From: Nilaparvata lugens
Taxonomy: Eukaryota; Arthropoda; Insecta; Hemiptera; Delphacidae
DNA length: 64,000 nt
Direction of reading: 5' to 3'
Assembly (NCBI RefSeq): GCF_014356525.2
Contig: NC_052508.1
Span: 66,339,708 to 66,403,707, forward strand
Shown here: positions 42,326-53,718 of the stretch, one piece after another
Numbering within the stretch: position 1 is the first letter of the stretch
Layout of the letters: each line of letters begins with the position of its first letter
Notes under the pieces: generated by a model
Database searches by the model: none
What the model saw: the letters and a program-made list of their open reading frames with translations, nothing else
What the model was told of the DNA's origin: nothing
Program-made: the position numbers and the translations under genes

Positions 42326-43429
42326 AATAGGAAAAAATTCACATATCAATGAAATAATTTTTCAGGATCAAAAACTAAACTCAATATTCTGAATATTAAT
42401 ACTGAAGGTAGATTGTCATTCCCACGATTTATAAAATTATTCACATCATCACCAATATTTATCTACGTTGTATAATTATTAATTATTGTATTCAACGTTG
42501 AATATTCTGAGTTTGTTTTCAAAGATAATCCCTGTAAACGTTTTTCAATTCATCGTCGTTGAATTTTTTATGAAATAATAATAATATCGAGTGACATGTC
42601 TGGCTCAGGTCTTGTTTCAAGAGTTTTCAGGTCGCATCTGATCAATTTCAAAGCCTCTGACATGTCCTAGAGACTGCTTTTAGGCAGCCGGGATCGACGC
42701 CATAACGTGTCCATTCGAAGCACAGGAGTGACCCGAGAAAGATAAAAAATGAAAGTAATGGAATGAGTTATACTATAATTTCTCTGATTGCCAATGAATT
42801 GCAACCAGAGGAGTTTATTGACAAAACATATACATAATTATTTTATTATACATACAAATGTTGCTAATACTAAACTTAGTTCTAATTATGATACCCCACT
42901 ATAATAATATGTGTCGGGATGATCATAATATTCTTTTTTAAACATATATGAAAATTGAAAGTACTTTTTATTTAGTTGAGTTAGAATATAACTTGAAAGT
43001 CTTCTCTACACTCAACCTTGGGATCAGTTTTCCATTTGAGTTTCCCATTTTCTCCAAGCAATTTTCATCCGCATCTCCTCATCTCTATATTTTCTCCATT
43101 CGGATATCAGGTCCGTTACAGTTGAATGAGAAAAACGTCGAGAAATCTGGTTGTTGCTGTGTTGGTGACAAACATCGCGATTAATTGGCTCTTCATTGAT
43201 TTTTCACGGTGATCTCTTTCTCTTTCTCCTGTCCGATTTTCACCCGATTCTCTCACTTTCTATTCTGTCTCGCCTTCAGAAAAAATGACCATGGTTCATA
43301 ATTTGATCTCTTTTTGACAGCTTAGTTTATTTTCTTATGTAAACCATGGCTGTTTTGATCTTAGTAATTGAAATGCTGTAGCTGGTCTTTCAATTTCCTA
43401 AAACGTTTTATGCAATTGTCACACTACGT
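42326..43429. other. No supported gene
   Basis: Positions 42590-42730 are GC-richer (CAGCCGGGATCGACGCCATAACG). A 78-codon frame at 42948-43184 has no motif. No shared repeats are seen. Confidence 0.35.
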
Positions 43430-43523
43430 TGAGGGTTAAGTGTAAGAGAGGGCCGACTGCGCCCTAACTTCGCCCTCCCAGGTATAAAATAAAGGCAGTC
43501 ATTCTATTCTATTCTATTCTACG
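43430..43523 (+). repeat. Retroposon 3' end with (TTCTA)n tail
   Basis: GGGTTAAGTGTAAGAGAGGGCCGACTGCGCCC...CGCCCTCCC followed by ATAAAATAAAGGCAGTCATTC and four TTCTA/TATTC units. A short GC-rich hairpin plus a pentamer tail is typical of a LINE or SINE 3' end. The wording is familiar from insect ESTs (memory only). Confidence 0.6.
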
Positions 43524-43758
43524 TTTCTCGCAATCTGTCTTTTGTCTATTCCAGGCTTTTACAATACTCATTTTGTCGAAACAAAAATGAGATATAACTA
43601 TGAGTAATGGCCACACTTTGACTTTCTTACCTGGCGAATTAAAGTGCTGTCAGGGACAATTTTATAGAAAATGCTATTTTTTTCGAAACAAAAATGAATA
43701 TTAAGTTTGTTTCTCGGTCCTGCAAAATTATTTCATTAATATGTAAATATTTCTTTTT

Positions 43759-44003
43759 CTAGTGATAACAATGTGAAATATTTCTTCTATGTTTGGTTTT
43801 GAAGCATCTACATTTAAAAATCTACGTTGTGAAAACAATTAAGGACTGAAAATTTTGTGAAGTGAACAACTACAAGACTAAACCTATTTCGAACTATGTG
43901 TAACCTTTTCTAAATTTGGGAGAGGAATAGCACAAGGTTACCTTATTTTTTCCCTCCCTATCATTTTGATGATGTACTTATAGTATCAATCAATAAAAAT
44001 GAA
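43759..44003 (+). repeat. Family A tail, near full length
   Basis: All blocks of the family in order on the plus strand, ending ATCAATCAATAAAAATGAAC. The reference copy for this annotation. Confidence 0.9.
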
Positions 44004-45059
44004 CAATAAAATAAAAATAAAATCAAACTACGAGTATTAGCTATACATTGGCTTTATCACCTGGCAAATGTAAGTGCTATCAGGGAGTTTATAAGCACCA
44101 AATAGGTATCATTTATAATTAATATATGAATCACCTCCTGATATGAAGCTAAAAGAGGAGTGTTGTTCATAAATCAATGTTTAAAAGTTGATCTTTCATG
44201 TATTTTGTGCTTTTTCATTGCATCTCTCAGGTAATCAAGACTAACTTTTTGTCATATTCTGTTTTTGATTTTTTTTCTGCTGAGTGTGATGCCCACCTAA
44301 GCTCTAGGCTTTTACGTGAGGCGGTTGATTATGAGATTTGAAGTAATGATTGATTGAAACAAGGTCTATAGAAACCTTGGATTGAAATACATTGAACCTA
44401 TTTATAGACCTTGGATTGAAATATCTTTGCAAATCCTAAATTTTCATGGATTATTATCTCTATTACTTTCTATGTATTAGATACTGTAGTTTGGATATCA
44501 GATGATATAAATCTGAATCATAACATATCCTTCTTCCAAATGTCTCGTGTAGACAGAATGTACTAAATATCATAAGACGCTCTTGTTTTCCGCAGTCAAC
44601 TAAACATCAAAACAGGACTGTAATATCATCAGACAGGTGGAATCTATTGCATAAGAAATAACAATGGCTCCAGAATTTCTGACACTTGAAAGTAGATATT
44701 CTCCAAAGAAGAGGAAATAATGATAACGTATGTCAACAATAGACGCGACAAGAGTTGACAGCTATTAATCAAATAAATGGATTGGACATATTCTACAAAA
44801 CACGTTTGATAAACGGTAATATCCAGCAAACCTGACTATCGTTTCTTTTTCCGGCTAGTTTACCATTATCAGAGAGGAAAGACTTCTATTTTCTTCATTC
44901 TAGGATATTCGTAGACTTTTATATATAATTTTTCAATTTAATCAGAAAATGTTGATGCATATGACGAAGCCTCATGCACTGAATTAATTAAAAAAAAACA
45001 TACTCGTTCATTATTTTTTTAATAAATTTAATCATGAAGTGTTGATGTATTTAATGATG
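44004..45059. other. No supported feature
   Basis: A small direct repeat (TAGA.ACCTTGGATTGAAATA) is at 44368 and 44405. No gene is seen. Confidence 0.4.
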
Positions 45060-45295
45060 TGTGGATGGTGTAATAATCAAGAGAACCCGAGTTCGGATCT
45101 CGACCGGGGCAAAACGTTTTTGACCACAGCACAATCACATAGATAGGGTCTTTCGGAGGAGACGATAAGCCGTCGGTCCCGATTACCTAAAAAGTAGTCG
45201 TCATCTCTCATCATTACACTCACTCATTACCCACGCACAAGTCTAAGAGTTTATGTAGGCATTACCCTCAGTATTATTAATATTATATGTCGAAG
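45060..45295 (+). mobile_element. Second SINE family (tRNA-like), copy 2
   Basis: The head GGTGTAATAATCAAGAGAACCC resembles an A box region. GAGTTCGGATCTCGACC resembles a pol III B box (GGTTCGANTCC), with a T-arm-like stem. The body is shared with 24.64-24.82 kb, and the tail is TATTATTAATATTAT. A pol III-driven, tRNA-derived SINE is inferred. Confidence 0.7.
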
Positions 45296-45416
45296 CCTCA
45301 TGCACTGAATATAACACTGGAATACATCTGAAAACTGAATTATGCTCCTCATGAACCCAGTACCGTAATTGAATTCACTTTCTTCATGAGGTTTAAATTT
45401 CTCTGACTACTATCAT

Positions 45417-45777
45417 AATTGACCGAGGGAAGTGAGGTCTAAGATTCAAGTCGACGGTTTAGCATTTCTCTAATGTTTGAATGTTATATGTTGCGCATTT
45501 ACGGCGAAACGCGGTAATAGATTTTCATGAAATTTGACAGGTAAGTTCCTTTTTTAATTGCGCGTCGACGTATATACAAGGTTTTTGGAAATTTTGCATT
45601 CAAAGGATAGTATAAAAGAAAAAATCAGAATATGGAATTATTCATCATAAATCAACTGACAAGTGATTGATTACACAGATGTGTGGAGAAGCCAGTCTAT
45701 TGCTGTATTTCCATAAGGTCTACAGTTTCAATCAGGTACTTGTGGATGAGAAGGTCTACTGTTCGCAGAACTACTAG
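45417..45777 (+). repeat. Family N, copy 1
   Basis: Starts ATTGACCGAGGGAAGTGAGG, contains GCGCATTTACGGCGAAACGC, AATTGCGCGTCGACGTATAT and ATTACACAGATGTGTGGAGA, and ends ACTGTTCGCAGAACTACTA. Two more copies follow. The class is unknown and there is no long frame. Confidence 0.82.
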
Positions 45778-46269
45778 TATAGTAGTTGCCAGAGTTTGGT
45801 ATGAATGAAATTAATTACACTACATATTAACATACCTTTCCATGAATGAACCAGGTTTATAGGCTTGAAATTAAAGCCAAGGTCCCAATGTTAATAGTCA
45901 TGTGTGTTGAATGGTTAGTATTGTGTGTTAGGCACGTTATTTGTGACTATGACAGGTGTTTATATGCATGAAATGGCTGGCTGCTGTCCCCTGTGGTATT
46001 TCCTCCGGAAACCTGGCGACTCCACCCCTCCACAATTTTTTACTCTTTGTCATATCGTTCCTACATGAGTAATGAGCATTCAGTGGACAATCGTTTTCAG
46101 CTGCTGGAATTGTAATGTGTTGAAACTATTGAGACTAGGTCCAAAGATAACATGGACATTATTGTTCAGTGGATTCTCATATTGTTTCCTTTTTCGTGTT
46201 TAATTTTTTTTGTGTATGGTGGTTCTGTAATTTATTTATTTATTTTATTATTATAATTTTTACAAGAAG
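45778..46269. other. No supported feature
   Basis: Unique AT-rich sequence. The 70-codon frame at 46169 runs into a family A tail. Confidence 0.4.
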
Positions 46270-46390
46270 CACTGAATGGGAGAGGAAAACTAAGGATACT
46301 CCTTGTACTATTTCTCTCCCAAATTTAGATAATAATTTAAAAGTCCGAAATGAGGTTATGATTCCACCTTCTGAAATTTAGTTCTTTTCC
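46270..46390 (-). repeat. Family A tail (CAAGGAGTATCCTTAG variant)
   Basis: The minus strand matches the 32.24-kb copy: CATAACCTCATTTCGGAC, AAATTTGGGAGAGAAATAGT, ACAAGGAGTATCCTTAG, CCTCTCCC. Confidence 0.8.
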
Positions 46391-46614
46391 ACTCATAAAC
46401 AACTAAAACTAAGAATTTTGAATTTTCAAGGTTGAGAAACTGGATAGGAAACAAAAATATTACACTCAAATCACTGATAATTGAAACATTTTCACGTAAT
46501 TTTACAAAATTTAGAGCCGGAAAAATAGAACTTATTATTCAGCATTGGAATGTATATTGATTAATCATTCCATCAATAATCAATAATTGCTAAAAAAAAG
46601 TTCTGTATTTAGAA

Positions 46615-46830
46615 CTAGCAGGTAACCCGTGCTCAGCAAGGGTCTAATTAAAAACTTGACCTACTGATATCTTGAAGAATTGAAAATAGGCCTTTAACCA
46701 TCCTCGGTGAATTGAGAATCAATATATATTATTCGAAATTTCAAGCTAATCAGTCCAGTAGTTTAGACGTGATGATGCGTCATTCGTGAATTTCCTATCC
46801 CGTACGTGTATAATAAGCCAATTATTTCTA
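46615..46830 (-). mobile_element. Helitron family E, 5'-truncated
   Basis: The minus-strand end is CTAG before T, with hairpin ACCCTTGC-TGA-GCACGGGT and the family body. The expected 5' ATAATAAAGG is missing next to family N copy 2. Confidence 0.78.
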
Positions 46831-46833
46831 ACT

Positions 46834-47455
46834 AGTAGTTCTGTGAACAGTAGACCTCGCGCAGTTATAACGACGTCCCAAACCATAAGCACATCCACAC
46901 TGATACACTAACTATTTATTTGATCAGATTATGCTTACACAAGATTTAATTATCATGTAACGCTTTCCGGAATTTAGCGCGAGAAAACCAGAAGACATCT
47001 AGGCGCCCAGACTAGCTGTTAAAAGTTCTTTGCATCCTATTTAATAGTGCATAAAAATTGCATTCAATGAGGCATGCAATTTATAGTCTAAACAGCTGCT
47101 AATTTTTTACCAAGTTACATTGAGATATTGAATTGCATGCGTAATGGCATGCAATTTATAGTCAACTCGACAGCTGATTTATGATGAATAATTCTATAGT
47201 CTGATTTTCACTCTAATATTGACGTATGAAGGAGGCTCCTTTTCCTTTTATATTATCCTTGAAAATAATGCAAAATTTCCAAAAACCTTGTATATACGTC
47301 GACGCGCAATTTAAAAAGGAACCTGTCAAATTTCATGAAAATCTATTTTACGGCGTTTCGCCGTAAATGCGCAACATATAAACATATAAACATTAAGAGA
47401 AATGCCAAACCGTCGACTTGAATCTTAGACCTCACTTCGCTCGGTCAATTATATT
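46834..47455 (-). repeat. Family N, copy 2, longest version
   Basis: Minus strand: GACCGAGCGAAGTGAGG at the right, ...CACAGAACTACTA at the left. It carries ~300 bp (46862-47160) not seen in copies 1 and 3, with two GGCATGCAATTTATAGTC units. It may be a fuller element or have an insertion. Confidence 0.75.
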
Positions 47456-47894
47456 TTGAAATTATAGATTAATGTATATTAATTAATTCATATCAATAAT
47501 AATGAGTAAAATTGGGTAATAATGAGTTTATATTATTGTCGTGACGCGACGTGAAATAATGTGCCCCGAGTCTCCTAGATAAGATGAATGCTAGTTTTGT
47601 CTCAAAAATGTGAACGTATACATATGATCATATGATACAAATTCATCTATGATTCAATCATACATACTTTCTCATATATGATCACATGACACAAACTCAT
47701 CTAGCAGACTCGTGTCACGTCATGTCGCGTCGCGTCTCAATATGCGACTAGCCTACCAATAAAAGCCACAAGCATTAATAAATGTATAAAAATTCTTATA
47801 AATTCCAAATTATTACGATCTTGGACTGAAATTTTCACTGCTATGAGATACAGACATTGAATATAGGCTATACAATTTTGTAATATACGGTAGC
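47456..47894. other. No supported gene
   Basis: Positions 47535-47750 hold GTGACGCGACGTG and CACGTCATGTCGCGTCGCGTC, a partly inverted CG-rich pair, and CATATATGATCA words. Function unknown. Confidence 0.35.
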
Positions 47895-48015
47895 TTAGTC
47901 AATCTATGTGTAACCTTATCTAAATTTAGGAGAGGATTAGCACAAGGATAGCTTATTTTTTCACTCCCTATCATTTTGATGATGTATTTATTGTATGAAT
48001 CAATAAAGAATAAAA
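47895..48015 (+). repeat. Family A tail
   Basis: TATGTGTAACCTTATCTAAA, GGAGAGGATTAGCACAAGG, CACTCCC, GATGATGTATTTATTGTATG and AATAAAG. Confidence 0.85.
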
Positions 48016-48134
48016 TAATTTGAAAAGGAGACATAGGTTTATGCCTTGTCTACCATTCTATGATGTGTATCTTCCTTCAGAGATGATCATTATGTGTGCT
48101 CAACACTTTTTTTACTCGCTCTGACCATTTTATA

Positions 48135-48570
48135 GAATGATTGACCGAGCGAAGTGAGGTCTAAGATTCAAGTCGACGGTTTGTCATTTCTCTTAATGTT
48201 TAAATGTTTGAATGTTTATATGTTTTTATGTTGCGCATTTACGGCGAAACGAGGTAATAGATTTTCATGGAATTTGACAGGTATGTTCCTTATTTAATTG
48301 CGCGTCGACGTATATATAAGGTTTTTTGAAATTTTGCATTCAAGGATAATATAATAATATATATAAGGAAAAAGGAGCCTCCTTCATAGGCCAATATTGG
48401 AGTAAAAATCAGACTATAGAATTATTCATCATAGATCAGCTGACAAGTGATTACACAGATGTGTGGAGAAGCCAGTCTGTTGCTGTATTTCCATAAAGTC
48501 TATAGTTTCAATCAGGTACTTGTGGATGAGAATACTGCGTGAGGTCTACTGTTCACAGAACTACTATTTA
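48135..48570 (+). repeat. Family N, copy 3
   Basis: ATTGACCGAGCGAAGTGAGG to TGTTCACAGAACTACTA. It includes GGAGCCTCCTTCATAGGCCA, also in copy 2 but absent from copy 1. Confidence 0.82.
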
Positions 48571-48982
48571 TTTTTTCATCGACCTATTGAGCATTATAAT
48601 CTCCGTTGTATTGATTCAGTATACCGTAGAACTCATTATTTCAAGCACACCGGTGACAATGACATTGGTAACAATGAAAAACAGTTCAAATAAAATATGA
48701 AATAATGTTATTCATCCATAATATTTTTCGGGTAAATGAACTGTGAGGTGACCCGTGCAACGGAAAACCTCTCTAACGGAAACCACCATAGTATTCGAGT
48801 AGGAACAAAAGACGTTTCTCTTCCTTTCAAAAGTTCTGCTACGATTCTTGGAGGCGTTCTTTGGTTGGTTCACGGTCCGACGGTTCGATTGCTGGTAGAC
48901 GCATCGCATTTGAATACGATTAATTCACCTTTGAATCTGTTTGAAAGCTGTAGCAGTACATTACAAATTGTTTAAGAATACA
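48571..48982. other. Unassigned stretch
   Basis: An open frame at 48736-48975 (plus, 79 codons) covers the only non-repetitive, less AT-rich part. It has no recognised motif. It could be a chance frame. Confidence 0.25.
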
Positions 48983-49490
48983 AGGTGCAAGAGAGATTAG
49001 GTGCAATCATGCAGCCTGAAATCAGAAATCATGCAACTTAAGTCAGAAATCATGTAATCTGGAGTCAGAAATCATGCAACCTAGTCATAAAATGTTTGCC
49101 AGACAATAAAATTGTGGTTTTAGATCTTTTGGATTCAATTAGCTCTATGAGCTAGTTATTTGAAAAGAAGTCTTTGAGAAGAGAGCAGAAGTCTTCGGGG
49201 TGACTTACAGCATTTAATTTGGATTTTCGTTTAATATAATAATTACTGTTGCAGTTAATTACAAATAATTGTCAAAGAATATGAATAATTGCAAGGGAGA
49301 TTAGGTGCAATCATGCAAGATGAAATCAGAAATTATGCAACCTGAAGTCAGAAATCATGCAACTTGAAAATGAAATGTTTGCAAGCCAATAAATTAGAGG
49401 TTTTCTTGAACTTTTGGATTCAATTAGATCTTCAGATTTGACTTGACGTGTGAACGTGATTGTGGTTTCTACGACTTTTTGAATCAATTA
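48983..49490. repeat. Duplicated ~200-bp unit with CAGAAATCATGCAA sub-repeats
   Basis: Unit 1 (48983-49165) and unit 2 (49288-49500) share GAGATTAGGTGCAATCATGCA, AAGTCAGAAATCATGCAAC (two to four times each), AAAATGTTTGC.AG.CAATAAA and TTTTGGATTCAATTAG. A SINE D fragment lies between them. Confidence 0.82.
49185..49243 (+). mobile_element. Truncated SINE family D
   Basis: GCAGAAGTCTTCGGGGTGAC, CAGCATTTAATTTGGATTTT, then CGTTTAATATAATAATT tail. Confidence 0.8.
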
Positions 49491-49500
49491 GCTCTTAGTG

Positions 49501-50085
49501 CTTGAGTGCGTAGTTGTTTTTTGGGGCGATCGCTTCCATTCTAGATAAATATTTATCTATTAATATTTTATCTACTAATTTCATAATTTTGTTTGTATTA
49601 TAAATTTTTACTAATGTTATTATAAAAAACTTTAATCCCATATCAGTGAATGAAGTTTGTAAATAGTAATTATAATACGCAATAAGCAACTAATTACTTA
49701 TACCCCAACACATATAATTTATAGTGGGGTGTATATTTATTCATTGAAATTATCATTTATTCATTGTTGAAACACCGCCGATTTATGTAGTTACATTACA
49801 ATACTATATTATCAATATTCTAATGTTGCATTCAATAATCTTCATTGTAATTAATAAGTTTTCATAATATGTGAAATTTGTTGCATAATTAGCTGCTATA
49901 CTGTAATTTATTGTAAATTCGTGTATGAACCAGAATATATTGTAACTTACTTGAATAAATAATTCTAAAAAAAAAATCGTAACAAATCACCCAATTTTTA
50001 TTTTCATGCTCTGTTCTTTTTGGTTTCAAAGATGTGGCCGTTGCCTTGATTCTCTTTTAATAAATGTTTGTGCCTTTTTTTCATG
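49501..50085. other. No supported feature
   Basis: AT-rich. Ends with TAAATAATTCTAAAAAAAAAATCG at 49955, a possible retroposon A-tail without recognised body. Confidence 0.4.
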
Positions 50086-50430
50086 TATTCAAATAGTATA
50101 TTAGGTCATCCTTCATCATGTTATTCATATGTTTTTTTTAGTTTGTTAGTTTCTAAGTTTCTCTTAGTTGGTTGTTTTCTAATTAACGGTTTTCATGACC
50201 ATATTTGGAACAAATGGCCGTGACTTGTCTCGGCCAATGGCAGTAGAGCTCAGCCTCTATTGGTCGACAGCTAATGACCAATCGAAGGGCTTCATCCAAA
50301 CTATTCTGCAGCTCAATGGTTGGCTTTTCAGTTTACTGGAGATTGGTGAAATGGATTGACAGTAGTACAGGATCTCGAATTGTTTTAATAAGCCAATGAA
50401 TCTGACAAAATCAACTTGTTTCCATTTAAT
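50086..50430 (+). repeat. Family G (CCAAT-rich repeat), copy 3
   Basis: Uninterrupted copy: TTTGTTAGTTTCTAAGTTTCTC, TAACGGTTTTCATGACCATA, TCTCGGCCAATGGCAGTAGA, CTATTGGTCGACAGC, GACCAATCGAAGGGC. CCAAT boxes at 50234, 50259 (inverted) and 50278, about 20-25 bp apart. Confidence 0.82.
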
Positions 50431-50574
50431 ACAGTAGTTGCTTCTACCTCCAAGTAAAAATTGAAAATTGTTTGGAATTCATATACAGATTAAAAACCCC
50501 CGGTCAAAATATATTGTAAAATATATAATCAAAATATATTGTCTGAGTATTGAAGAGCATAAATTTTTTATTTT

Positions 50575-50712
50575 GAAAAGTGAAAGTGACATAACCAACA
50601 TTTTGATTTGGACAGTATAGTATAAATTGGAAATGGGACAGTTTTGGGCATGGGCCTGTTGTGCCTTTCCTCATCTCAAGTATTTGTACACAATGTGATA
50701 AATAAATAAAAT
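50575..50712 (+). repeat. Family A' retroposon tail
   Basis: GAAAAGTGAAAGTGACATAACC, GGGACAGTTTTGGGCATGGGCCTGTTGT, TGTACACAATGTGATAAATAAATAAAA. Confidence 0.65.
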
Positions 50713-51243
50713 CTAGTTGAAAATTGAAGCTCTAGAAAGAGCATATATTTTCTCAGGTTTGAATATATTGTGGGTTGTGGTAGAGATAGAGACTCATTGG
50801 TTGCGTTCAAAGCCACTGATCGGTGAGTGAACGATGAGACCGGTGAGTGAACGTGGCTCTGAACGAAGCACTGTTTGATCTAACTCAAAGACCTTAAAGA
50901 TGCATGAACTCACATGCAGCGCTAGTGTACTTGGAATTGAAATCGGCCATTGAGGGGACAAACCTGGAAGATTACTACATTCTAAAGTTCTTGAAGATTT
51001 CTTTAATCTATAATATTACAAAAATATGTATTATATAATATCTCGCGCTAAAATAACTCAATGGCAGCCTTTGATTTCAAGTAAGAGCTAGCATTGGGAA
51101 GGCTTAGGCATTGTGGTAAGCATAGCATTGTGACACCACCTCTTACGTAGTGTATTGACATTTCTTAGTCAAATTGTCTCAAATGAATAATTAATTCTCA
51201 ATTATTACAGAACTTTTAATATTTCAATCCATTATAATTAATT
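50713..51243. other. No supported feature
   Basis: Small repeat ACCGGTGAGTGAACG. / GATCGGTGAGTGAACGATGA at 50820-50845. Nothing else. Confidence 0.4.
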
Positions 51244-51940
51244 AATTATCGTCGTCGTCTTCCTACAAGGATTAGGCAATTTGCCTGTTCCGACTTCAAA
51301 CTCACCATCACATCCATCTTTTACGGGGTCTGCCCACACTTCTCCTTCCAACCGGGCTATACAACATGACTGCCCTGGTAATCCTTGTCGCTCTCCATCC
51401 TTTCAATATGCTCTTTCCAGTTTCGCCGATTTTCTTCAATCTTCTGCCATATGGAGATTATATTGAGCACGCTTCTTATATCAACATTATGAAGCCTATC
51501 TTCCCTTGTGCACCCTTGTACTGCTCTTAAAAACCTCATTTCGGCAGCCTGTAACCTACTCCATTCTTTCTTCCTAGGTATCCAAGATTCAGAGCCATAT
51601 AAGAGCGTTGGAATAGCCATAACCTTATAGAATTTAGGTTTTTGTCTCTCTCGCTCTGTTTCTCAAAGCCCTATTTATTGTTCCACAAATGGATTGGAAT
51701 CTATTCAATTTTACACTCAAGTCTTGGTCCATTTCATAGGTTATATCACTCAAATACTTGAAGTGTGATACTTGTTCCAGGACTTTATTATCGAGGACTA
51801 TTTCAGATCTCAATGGATATTTTCCCTGGAAAGCCAACACCTTCGTTTTGCTGAATGAGATCTTCATGCCATACTCAGCACTGAGGAGATTCAGATGGTA
51901 TAGTGCTCTCTGCAGATCATCCTCAGTTTCTTTCATTAAT
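51244..51940 (-). pseudogene. Non-LTR retrotransposon RT 3' portion, frameshifted
   Basis: The minus strand carries the end of a LINE reverse transcriptase in two frames. The upstream piece (51936-51634) contains DLQRALYHLNLLSAEYGMKIS and SKTKVLAFQGKYPLRSEI, the end of the RT palm and its connection, then the wording ICGTINRALRNRARE. The downstream piece (51620-51357) contains AIPTLLYGSESW, AAEMRFLRAVQGCTREDRLHNVDIR and NWKEHIERM, the usual C-terminal block. A frameshift near 51630 joins them in the ancestral order. A stop ends the second piece at 51357. LINE-like coding wording continues in other frames to 51250, ending in a CGACGACGA tail. The YADD catalytic motif lies upstream and is not present. 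Dead 5'-truncated copy; clade undetermined. Confidence 0.88.
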
Positions 51941-52431
51941 TAATTATATGATCTATTATTAATGAATCATAAACGACGCTTATTATAAATCAGCCCTTGA
52001 AATTAAATTACGGAAATTATCTTGTCATTTCAAATTTTAACTCTTCGCTTATAGTAGAATCGTGGGAAGATTTAATTTCCAATCAGGTAGGCCTAGTTTT
52101 GATTCTGCTACCACCAATTAAATCCGGAGTTGTCCTGGTTATGTTTTGTTGTCTGTTGATGGAAGGACGTTCCGTTCCAATTAATGGAGATTTCGACTCG
52201 GACTTGAATGGAAGAAGGCCTAATTGAGGCTGGTCAGCAAATCTGAGTCCCGCCAACTAGTCCTATTATCTTGTCAGTCAAAATTGCGCCTTGCTGGAGC
52301 AAGGTGAATTCAGATCTTGTATTTTTAGCGTAGAGAATCTTCCATTGAAAAAGTGGAGGCTCTATGAAGTGTGAAGTTTCATGTTGCAGTTGTTTTTGTT
52401 AATCACAGTACATTCTACAGTTTATTCAAGA
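51941..52431. other. No supported feature
   Basis: A 76-codon frame at 51997-52227 has no motif. Unique sequence. Confidence 0.35.
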
Positions 52432-52685
52432 CTAGTAGGTAACCCATGCTCCGCAAGGGTCTCATGAAAAACTTGACGAACTGAAAACTTGACATTCTGA
52501 AATCTTGAATAATTTTATAAAGTAGGTTTTTAATCATCCTCGGCTAAATAAGAATCTGTATGCAAAATATGCAGTTAATCAGTTATGCAGTTATGCAGTT
52601 AATCAGTCCAGTAGTTCAGACGTGACGATGCGTCCGTCATTCGTGCATAAGCCAATGCTTTCCTTTATTATAGGCCTATTATAGA
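52432..52685 (-). mobile_element. Helitron family E with internal micro-expansion
   Basis: CTAG end and ACCCTTGC-GGA-GCATGGGT hairpin at the left, TCTATAATAGG...ATAATAAAGG at the right. GTTAATCAGTTATGCA is repeated three times inside, making it slightly longer than its relatives. Confidence 0.83.
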
Positions 52686-53510
52686 TGAAAAGAAAACTAC
52701 ACTGATATTGTCAGAAATACCACATTACTTCTCGTACAATCAAATATTCGTAGATAGTTTTGTTTGTTGGAACTCATGTGCTCCATTCTTGTTGAGTATT
52801 CCACTTTAACTCAATCAGTGGATGACGAGAAATGAATATTTTCAAAACGAACTTTTATTCAGGAAGAGACCTATAAAATTGTGTTATAAAACCCAATATA
52901 TCTAGAATACAATACAATCTACATTACAATTACATTCTAATTGTATATATAATATTCTAGGTACATTGTTGACGTACATGATGGAAAAAAAGAAGATGAC
53001 ATCATGTGGCTATATGTTTTTGCACTTTTACATCAACAGTGAACTTGAAGTAAATTTTTTATAACTAACTTCAACACTTCGATTGCATCCATAGAATTGC
53101 ATTTTGCATTGCAATCGTTTCCTGGGAAAATTTGATTCACAATTGATAGTTAACAACTCACAATCAAAATGCACTTTTCAAGGACGCATGAGTCATTCTG
53201 CTTCTGCATTCTGGATTTCATAAACTGTGTATTTTCCTGAAGTAGTTTCCTCGTTCCTCCTCTGATAATATCATCAAACTTATCCGTTCTCCAATCTTCA
53301 ATTGTAATAATGGGGATTCATCTATAATATTCAAATACAGTACATGATTGGATAGGCAATTTCTATTAGGAAAGACAGTTGACTTAGTACCTAATGACTT
53401 CATTACAATTCAAAACTAACTTTAAATAACTTATTTCAATGCAATTCCAATTAGAACTATTTTATTCTCTTTATTTTCAAGAGTTTTGAAGTGGATTAGT
53501 GTTTGATATC
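52686..53510. other. No supported feature
   Basis: AT-rich unique DNA. Confidence 0.4.
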
Positions 53511-53718
53511 TTGAATGAAAAAGACTAAGAAATTGTCAATAACCACAGATTTATTGATACTTAGAAAGACCGGTTTCGGTTATTACACCACTGTCAATCT
53601 CTGATAAAGTTTATCAGAGTTTATCAGAGATTGACAATGGTGTAATAACCGAAACCAGTCTTTTTAAGTATCAATAAATCTGTGGTTTTTGACAATTTCT
53701 TAGTCTTTTTCATTCAAT
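53511..53718. mobile_element. 208-bp foldback (AAAGACCGGTTTCGGTTATTAC arms)
   Basis: The left arm TTGAATGAAAAAGACTAAGA, ATTGTCAATAACCACAG pairs with the right arm CTTAGTCTTTTTCATTCAA. The centre GATAAAGTTTATCAG is itself palindromic. Non-coding. Confidence 0.88.

Noticed and set aside
48736..48975. 79-codon frame on the plus strand as a small gene
   Set aside because: No domain, no splice context, no neighbouring signal; kept only as an unassigned stretch.
49955..49980. Poly(A)-containing processed pseudogene
   Set aside because: A-run without any recognisable coding body upstream.
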